The notes below the pieces were generated by a model, which was not told the DNA's origin, searched no databases, and saw nothing but the letters and a program-made list of their open reading frames with translations. A stretch of DNA of 10,006 nt from Desulfobacterales bacterium (GTDB lineage Bacteria; Desulfobacterota; Desulfobacteria; Desulfobacterales; BuS5). The stretch is from NCBI GenBank assembly GCA_020056865.1, contig JAGVGX010000043.1, forward strand, positions 1 through 10,006, in the 5' to 3' direction. Position 1 is the first letter of the stretch. Each line of letters begins with the position of its first letter. Both the position numbers and the translations under genes were made by a program. Of this stretch, positions 6,065 to 10,006 are shown piece after piece.

Positions 6065-6079
6065 AAGGTAATACCTTAT
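6063..6079 (-). promoter_or_regulatory. palindrome over the start of the MFS/PlsC gene
   Basis: ATAAGGTA (6063-6070) and TACCTTAT (6072-6079) are perfect 8-bp inverted repeats around one base and include part of the ATG (6064-6062). In the mRNA the only upstream AAGG would pair with the CCUU touching the start codon, so it could be a translation-limiting hairpin. As DNA it could be an operator for a dimeric repressor. Confidence 0.4.
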
Positions 6080-6172
6080 AAAGATTAGATTTATTTAAAA
6101 AAGGTGGCATTTATTGCCTGGAAATGGTATTATTTTTAAATGCTTTGTGCCTAAGGTGATATATTGCATTTT

Positions 6173-6226
6173 TCATTGTTTGACAATGATATGTAAATAA
6201 TCTGCTGCATAAGGATGCTTAAGCAG
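6173..6226 (+). other. two hairpins in the epmA leader / divergent promoter region
   Basis: TCATTGT (6173-6179) and ACAATGA (6183-6189) form a 7-bp inverted repeat with a TTG loop, overlapping a lone TTGACA (6180-6185). Next, CTGCTGCAT (6202-6210) pairs with ATGC (6215-6218) and, past a TTA bulge, AGCAG (6222-6226), leaving AAGG in the loop. They lie between divergent genes, so they may be operator-like sites or leader structures; no convincing -35/-10 pair was found for either gene. Confidence 0.3.
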
Positions 6227-6243
6227 CGCTGAAAACAGGATGC

Positions 6244-7200
6244 GTGTTTATTTTGTCATATAAAGCAAACAGAAGTTACAAGCCAGATCGCCAACTGCCT
6301 GAGGGAAAAGCCAATCTTATCCTTCGGGCAGTCATTATACAGGCAATCCGAAATTTTTTTATTGATCATGGGTATCTTGAAGTAGAAACGCCTTGCAGAA
6401 TCCCTTGGCCTGCGCCTGAAGCAAATATTGATGTTATAACGTCCGGTAATATGCTGATGCAAACATCTCCTGAATTGTGCATGAAACGGCTTTTGGCCAA
6501 AGGGTATGAAAAAATATTTCAAATATGCAAGTGCTTCAGACAAAATGAAAGAAGCAAGCGGCATCTTCCTGAATTTACTATGCTGGAATGGTATCATGCA
6601 GCATGGAATTATGTGGATATGATGGATCAGTGTGAAAACCTGATCAGGCATGTGTCATACAAAACCGGCGTCAAAGATATCTTATCTTTTCAGGGTAAAA
6701 AAATAAATCTTGCACCCTCATGGGAAAAAATGACCGTAACAGAGGCGTTTGAACGCTTCGGATCAATTTCCTTACACGATGCGCTTGACGCAGACAGGTT
6801 TGAGGAAATCATTGCGTTTGAGATTGAACCGTTTCTTGGGTGGGATCAACCGGTGTTCCTTTGTGATTATCCGGTCAAATTAGGTGCAATGGCTCGCCTG
6901 AAACCTGAAAACCACGCTCTGGTGGAACGATTTGAGCTGTATATATGCGGAATTGAAATCTGCAATGCTTTTAGTGAACTGTCTGACAAAAATGCTCAGA
7001 GAAAACGATTTGAAACAGAGCAGCATCAAATGGAACTATCAGGCAAAAAATTGTATGGGCTGCCTGAAAAATTTCTTGATTGTCTTGATGCCATGCCTGA
7101 AGCTGCAGGCAATGCATTAGGCATAGACAGGCTGGTGATGCTTTTTGCTGATACACCAACCATTGATGATGTTGTTGCATTTACACCTGAAGATCTTTGA
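6244..7200 (+). CDS. epmA: elongation factor P (R)-beta-lysine ligase EpmA (GenX/PoxA)
   Basis: The 318 residues form a stand-alone class II lysyl-tRNA-synthetase-like catalytic domain without the anticodon-binding domain, close to the ~325 of E. coli EpmA. Motif 1 region is RAVIIQAIRNFFIDHGYLEVETP (28-50), followed by MQTSPELCMKRLL (72-84). Motif 2 is FRQNERSKRHLPEFTMLEWY (98-117). YICGIEICNAFSELSD (233-248) is the GLELANGF-type amino-acid pocket, and motif 3 is GNALGIDRLVML (289-300). The enzyme activates (R)-beta-lysine with ATP and attaches it to EF-P, which helps ribosomes through polyproline. Its usual partners EpmB and EF-P are not in the window. The start is uncertain: GTG 6244 has AGGA at 6237-6240 only 3 nt away, and TTG 6253 is an alternative that removes three residues. 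Confidence 0.92.
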   Translation: MFILSYKANRSYKPDRQLPEGKANLILRAVIIQAIRNFFIDHGYLEVETPCRIPWPAPEANIDVITSGNMLMQTSPELCMKRLLAKGYEKIFQICKCFRQNERSKRHLPEFTMLEWYHAAWNYVDMMDQCENLIRHVSYKTGVKDILSFQGKKINLAPSWEKMTVTEAFERFGSISLHDALDADRFEEIIAFEIEPFLGWDQPVFLCDYPVKLGAMARLKPENHALVERFELYICGIEICNAFSELSDKNAQRKRFETEQHQMELSGKKLYGLPEKFLDCLDAMPEAAGNALGIDRLVMLFADTPTIDDVVAFTPEDL

Positions 7201-7247
7201 TGTTGTTGAGTTCAACACACGGGAAGGAAAGAACCCTCTTTGTATCT

Positions 7248-7278
7248 GTTTTATTGATAATTAAAACATCAATAAAAC
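7248..7278. terminator. AT-rich hairpin between convergent genes
   Basis: GTTTTATTGAT (7248-7258) and ATCAATAAAAC (7268-7278) form a perfect 11-bp stem with a 9-nt loop. It lies 47 bp past the epmA stop and 15 bp past the stop of the minus-strand small gene. No clear T-run follows on either strand, so factor-independent termination is uncertain; a bidirectional 3' end structure is the best guess. Confidence 0.4.
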
Positions 7279-7293
7279 CAAAAAATTTGGACT

Positions 7294-7476
7294 TCAGGCA
7301 AACAAATCTAAATATTGCCCTTTATTGGGTTCACTGTAGTGTGAGCTTTTATCCATAGAGTTGTTGTGATCTTTTTTAGACAACTCATCCCTTTGTGCAA
7401 GGGATTTGTCTAAAGCAATTGCATTAATTTCCTTTATGGCATGAGATTGTGCCACAGATACGGTATCTATTTCCAT
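7294..7476 (-). CDS. small motility-associated protein, YjfB-like (tentative)
   Basis: The 60-residue hydrophilic protein begins MEIDTVSVAQSHAIKEINAIALDKSLAQRDE and ends GQYLDLFA. This layout resembles the short YjfB-type putative motility proteins (MDI..vS.A.S.....v..AvLkksLd.q, then a G-x-x-(I/L)-D-(I/L) ending), whose biochemical role is unknown. The resemblance is from memory of the family pattern and is weak on its own. Support for a real gene is strong. AAAGGAG (7488-7482) sits 5 nt before ATG 7476, and a near-consensus flagellar sigma-28 promoter lies at 7537-7511. It is monocistronic, converges with epmA and diverges from the thiolase; no other flagellar gene is in the window. The middle (32-52) is polar and low in hydrophobics, probably flexible. 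Confidence 0.65.
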   Translation of the reverse strand: MEIDTVSVAQSHAIKEINAIALDKSLAQRDELSKKDHNNSMDKSSHYSEPNKGQYLDLFA

Positions 7477-7510
7477 AAGCTACTCCTTTATACAAAGAGG
7501 GCATTAACAT

Positions 7511-7537
7511 ATATCGGCAAAAACACGTTAAACTTGA
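7511..7537 (-). promoter_or_regulatory. sigma-28 (FliA) flagellar promoter
   Basis: On the minus strand TCAAGTTT (7537-7530), exactly 11 bp, then GCCGATAT (7518-7511). The FliA consensus is TAAAGTTT-N11-GCCGATAA, so each half matches 7 of 8 with ideal spacing. The start point would be near 7503, giving a leader of about 27 nt to ATG 7476. Confidence 0.75.
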
Positions 7538-7661
7538 AGTATTTTTTGCTTAATATCTGATCTTTGTTTATATTTGGTGGATTTTGAACCGTAATTGTCT
7601 ATAAACTAAGGTATGATTTTCTCTTAATATATGTTATAGATTTGAATATGTTAAGGTCTAT

Positions 7662-7698
7662 GTATCTGATAGGTATCTGATAGCAAAACATGTATAAT
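7662..7698 (+). promoter_or_regulatory. thiolase promoter with tandem 11-bp repeat
   Basis: GTATCTGATAG occurs twice in direct tandem (7662-7672, 7673-7683), one helical turn apart. TATAAT (7693-7698) follows 9 bp later. The position where a -35 should be (about 7670-7675) is not TTGACA-like and lies within the repeats, suggesting activator-dependent transcription. Predicted start near 7705, leader about 35 nt. Confidence 0.5.
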
Positions 7699-7739
7699 GT
7701 ATCGTTTAAAAAAATATTTAACAAAGGAAAGGTGATATA

Positions 7740-9005
7740 ATGAGTAAGGTAAGTATAATTGGTGCTTATAACACCAAATTTGGTGCATTTGTAGAAAAAA
7801 ACAGGGAAACCGGGAAGATTACGGACACAAAGTCATTTTACGATCTGATTGTAGAAGCCGGTCAGGGTGCTTTAAAAGATGCAGGCCTTGAGCCAAAGGA
7901 TATTGACGGCATATGGATTGGGGCATGCTCTCCGTCTTTGTTTGTAAATCAGGAACATGTCGGGCCGCTTGGCGTAGAGATTGCTCCTGAACAATTCAGA
8001 TTTTTACCCACCACGAGAACCGAAGGCGCATGCGCGTCTTCTTCCATAGCGCTTTACAATGCCGTTTACGGCGTGGAATCAGGCAGATTTAAAAAGGTTC
8101 TGGTTGTTGGTGTTGAAAAAATGAATCTTTTAAGCACAAAAGACATGACGCACACGCTTGCATGCTGTTCGCACTGGCCAACAGAAGGTATCAACGGCAT
8201 GACATTTCCCATGCTGTTTGCAGAATATGCAAAAGGCTATCAAGCCCACTATAAATACACTCCTGAAGAATTACAAAAAATGCTGGCACACATTTCAGCC
8301 CTTTGCTACAAAAATGCTTTAGAAAACCCGCTTGCGCATTTTGGCAAAGGCAGTCCTGCTGAAAAACTCGGACTTTATACGGCTGATGCCATATTAAATC
8401 TTCCGCATGAAGGAAAAGGAAGCAACCCTATGATTGCACCGCCGTTAAGGCTTCATGACTGTTCTCTCGTTACAGACGGCGCTGCTGCACTTGTTCTTTC
8501 TGAAACAAATGAGGCAAAAACCATAAGCAACAGGGTGGTTGAAATTGCAGGTATAGGTCAGGCAACAGAGCGACTTTCAGAAAAAGTCAGGCCGAACATG
8601 CATGAACTTATTGCAGGGAAAAAAGCGGTTCAGTATTCATTTAAAGAAGCCGGCATCACCCTTAAAGACGTTGATTTTGCAGAAGTCCATGACTGTTTTA
8701 CAATCAACCAGATTCTGTGTACTGAAGCCCTTGGCCTCTCCAAAGACGGACAAGGCGGCTGGGACTATATTGAAGGCAAATATACCGCTGAAGATAATTG
8801 CCCGATCAATCTTTCAGGGGGACTTAAAGCTAAAGGCCACCCTGTAGGTGCAACCGGTGCTTCGATGCATGCGCTTGCCTATAAACAGCTTGTAGGAGAA
8901 CCCATAGGAAAGGCTCCGAAAAAAGGAACCCCTGAAATCGGCGTGGTTTTCAATGTGGGAGGATCCGCTGTAACCAACTGTGTTACAACACTCAAAAGAA
9001 TTTAA
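7740..9005 (+). CDS. SCP2-type thiolase (acetyl-CoA acetyltransferase / acyltransferase family)
   Basis: The 421-residue cytoplasmic protein has the two-lobed thiolase fold. The N-terminal lobe has the nucleophilic cysteine in TEGACASSSIALYNA (C98). The C-terminal lobe has EVHDCFTINQIL (H317) and GGLKAKGHPVGATGASMHAL (H367). The end is GVVFNVGGSAVTNCVTTL (401-418). The GACAS and HDCF contexts are those of the SCP2/archaeal thiolase branch, not the classic biosynthetic CGSG type. Members condense acetyl-CoA or cleave 3-oxoacyl-CoA; in anaerobes they take part in fatty-acid or aromatic degradation, and the direction cannot be told here. The second active-site cysteine usual near the C-terminus is represented only by C414 in a shifted context. 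AAAGGTGA upstream is a good ribosome-binding site for ATG 7740. No HMG-CoA synthase or DUF35 partner lies within the window. Confidence 0.85.
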   Translation: MSKVSIIGAYNTKFGAFVEKNRETGKITDTKSFYDLIVEAGQGALKDAGLEPKDIDGIWIGACSPSLFVNQEHVGPLGVEIAPEQFRFLPTTRTEGACASSSIALYNAVYGVESGRFKKVLVVGVEKMNLLSTKDMTHTLACCSHWPTEGINGMTFPMLFAEYAKGYQAHYKYTPEELQKMLAHISALCYKNALENPLAHFGKGSPAEKLGLYTADAILNLPHEGKGSNPMIAPPLRLHDCSLVTDGAAALVLSETNEAKTISNRVVEIAGIGQATERLSEKVRPNMHELIAGKKAVQYSFKEAGITLKDVDFAEVHDCFTINQILCTEALGLSKDGQGGWDYIEGKYTAEDNCPINLSGGLKAKGHPVGATGASMHALAYKQLVGEPIGKAPKKGTPEIGVVFNVGGSAVTNCVTTLKRI

Positions 9006-9033
9006 AAATCAGTTTTTTTTAAAATCAAATCCA

Positions 9034-9067
9034 TCGGCAGCAGCGCAATAATTTTCGCTGCTGCCGA
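9034..9067 (+). other. strong GC-rich hairpin in the mtnA leader
   Basis: TCGGCAGCAGCG (9034-9045) and CGCTGCTGCCGA (9056-9067) form a perfect 12-bp stem with a 10-nt loop. Eight A residues follow (9067-9074), running into the mtnA Shine-Dalgarno AAGGTG, and eight T residues (9013-9020) precede it. There is no U-tract after the stem on either strand, so it is not a standard terminator; mRNA end protection, processing or translational control of mtnA are possible. Confidence 0.5.
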
Positions 9068-9086
9068 AAAAAAAGGTGTTATCATC

Positions 9087-10006
9087 ATGAACGTAGACGG
9101 CAAAGATTTAAGGGCCATATGGATAGACAAGGATTCAGGATGGGTTAAAATTATTGATCAAAGACGTTTGCCCCATGAATTCATTGTTGCCGAACTAAAA
9201 ACGGTTGATGATATCATCATGGCAATCAAGGATATGTATGTACGGGGAGCACCTTTGATTGGAGCAACCGCTGCACACGGGGTGTATCTTGCGGTTGTCA
9301 ATCCGGATAATAAAACATTTTCACGTGCATATCTGTTTAAAGCATGCGAAAAAATAAAAGCGGCAAGGCCGACGGCCGTTAACCTTGCCTGGGCGGTTGA
9401 CAGGGTTTTTTCCAGATTACAAGAAATAAACAATTTGGAAGAAATACAACGTGTTGCACGAAAAGAGGCTGAAAAAATAGCCGACGAAGAATCTGAAAAC
9501 TGCAGAAAAATCGGTGAGCATGGCATATCCCTTATTGAAAACATCAGCCTCAAAAAAGGCGGGAATACGGTTAACATCCTTACCCATTGTAATGCTGGCT
9601 GGCTGGCCTGTGTGGATTATGGAACAGCCACAGCCCCCATATATGCAGCATTTGCTAAAGGCATCGATGTGCATGTGTGGGTAGATGAGACAAGACCTCT
9701 TAACCAGGGAGCACGGCTAACCGCATGGGAACTTGGAAAACACGGCGTTAAACACACGGTCATAACAGATAACGCAGGGGGCCATCTTATGCAGCACAGT
9801 ATGGTTGACATGGTAATCGTTGGAACAGACCGAACCACATATACCGGAGATGTGGCAAATAAAATAGGCACATACCTTAAAGCCCTGGCAGCCAAAGACA
9901 ATGGCATACCTTTTTATGTTGCTCTCCCGTCCAGTACATTCGACTGGGACTGCACCTGCGGCATTACTGGAATCCCCATAGAAGAACGCGATCCGGATGA
10001 AGTAAG
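9087..10006 (+). CDS. mtnA: methylthioribose-1-phosphate isomerase MtnA (3' end beyond window)
   Basis: 306 codons are present and the frame is open at the window edge; the family is about 345-350 residues, so about 40 are missing. MtnA converts the aldose 5-methylthioribose-1-phosphate to the ketose methylthioribulose-1-phosphate in the methionine salvage pathway. Visible family blocks are MYVRGAPLIGATAAHGVYLA (50-69), ARPTAVNLAWAVDRV (93-107), and ILTHCNAGWLACVDYGTATAPIY (164-186) with catalytic C168. Then come HVWVDETRPLNQGARLTAWEL (196-216), ITDNAGGHLMQHSMVDMVIVGTDRT (226-250) with catalytic D248, and GDVANKIGTYLKALAAKDNGIPFYVALPSST (254-284). AAGGTG (9073-9078) fixes ATG 9087. It follows the thiolase on the same strand after 81 bp that contain the hairpin at 9034-9067, so co-transcription is possible. 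No other salvage gene is visible. Confidence 0.95.
   Translation, partial: MNVDGKDLRAIWIDKDSGWVKIIDQRRLPHEFIVAELKTVDDIIMAIKDMYVRGAPLIGATAAHGVYLAVVNPDNKTFSRAYLFKACEKIKAARPTAVNLAWAVDRVFSRLQEINNLEEIQRVARKEAEKIADEESENCRKIGEHGISLIENISLKKGGNTVNILTHCNAGWLACVDYGTATAPIYAAFAKGIDVHVWVDETRPLNQGARLTAWELGKHGVKHTVITDNAGGHLMQHSMVDMVIVGTDRTTYTGDVANKIGTYLKALAAKDNGIPFYVALPSSTFDWDCTCGITGIPIEERDPDEV

Larger units (their letters stand above)
7234..7501. repeat. 12-bp inverted repeat enclosing the small motility-type gene
   Basis: CCCTCTTTGTAT (7234-7245) and ATACAAAGAGGG (7490-7501) are perfect reverse complements 244 bp apart, one after the stop and one in the 5' leader of the minus-strand gene at 7294-7476. On that transcript the leader arm overlaps a local hairpin in which CUCUUU faces AAGGAG, so the distal arm could compete with Shine-Dalgarno sequestration. 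Confidence 0.5.

Noticed and set aside
6180..6200. TTGACA at 6180-6185 as the epmA promoter
   Set aside because: No -10 lies at 16-18 bp; the sequence is also explained by the 7-bp inverted repeat.
9158..9907. Minus-strand frames opposite mtnA
   Set aside because: mtnA motifs run continuously on the plus strand through this stretch.
1..10006. CRISPR array, tRNA or rRNA genes
   Set aside because: No regularly spaced repeats and no cloverleaf or rRNA-like sequence was noticed on reading; a tRNA scan was not possible.

Overview
The window reads as AT-rich bacterial chromosome, by gene content most likely a Desulfobacterota (Desulfobacterales-type) genome. That assignment is inference from the mix of an Aas-like MFS/acyltransferase fusion, an SCP2-type thiolase, EpmA, MtnA and a sedentary integron fragment in a roughly 40% GC background; no single gene proves it.

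The left 1.75 kb (1-1740) looks like the wreck of a chromosomal integron. On the minus strand, 212-322 keeps only about the first 20 codons of a tyrosine recombinase of the integron-integrase type before the reading frame goes foreign. Facing away from it is a cassette-type promoter (311-339), an attI-like stretch, and two gene cassettes. Cassette 1 (449-961) carries an unknown membrane protein with a CxxH/CxxC tail. Cassette 2 (962-1730) carries its own consensus promoter and a BrnT-like toxin/CopG-type antitoxin pair. Both are recognised because the first 9-12 bases of each cassette recur as an exact reverse complement just after its last gene, beside an attC-like hairpin with extrahelical bases.

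The middle (1804-3993, plus strand) holds selO (protein AMPylase), a possible 55-residue ORF overlapping its stop, and a flavin-dependent NAD(P)H reductase. Facing them is a 602-residue minus-strand fusion of an LplT-like lysophospholipid transporter and a PlsC-type acyltransferase whose catalytic histidine is replaced. Divergent from it is epmA, the EF-P lysyl-transferase.

The right side (7200-10006) has a 60-residue minus-strand protein with a near-consensus sigma-28 flagellar promoter, resembling YjfB-type motility proteins. Then come a plus-strand thiolase behind a promoter with a tandem 11-bp repeat, and the 5' 306 codons of mtnA (methionine salvage), cut by the window end. The housekeeping genes do not form one obvious pathway. 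The integron remnant and the sigma-28 small gene are the most informative parts.
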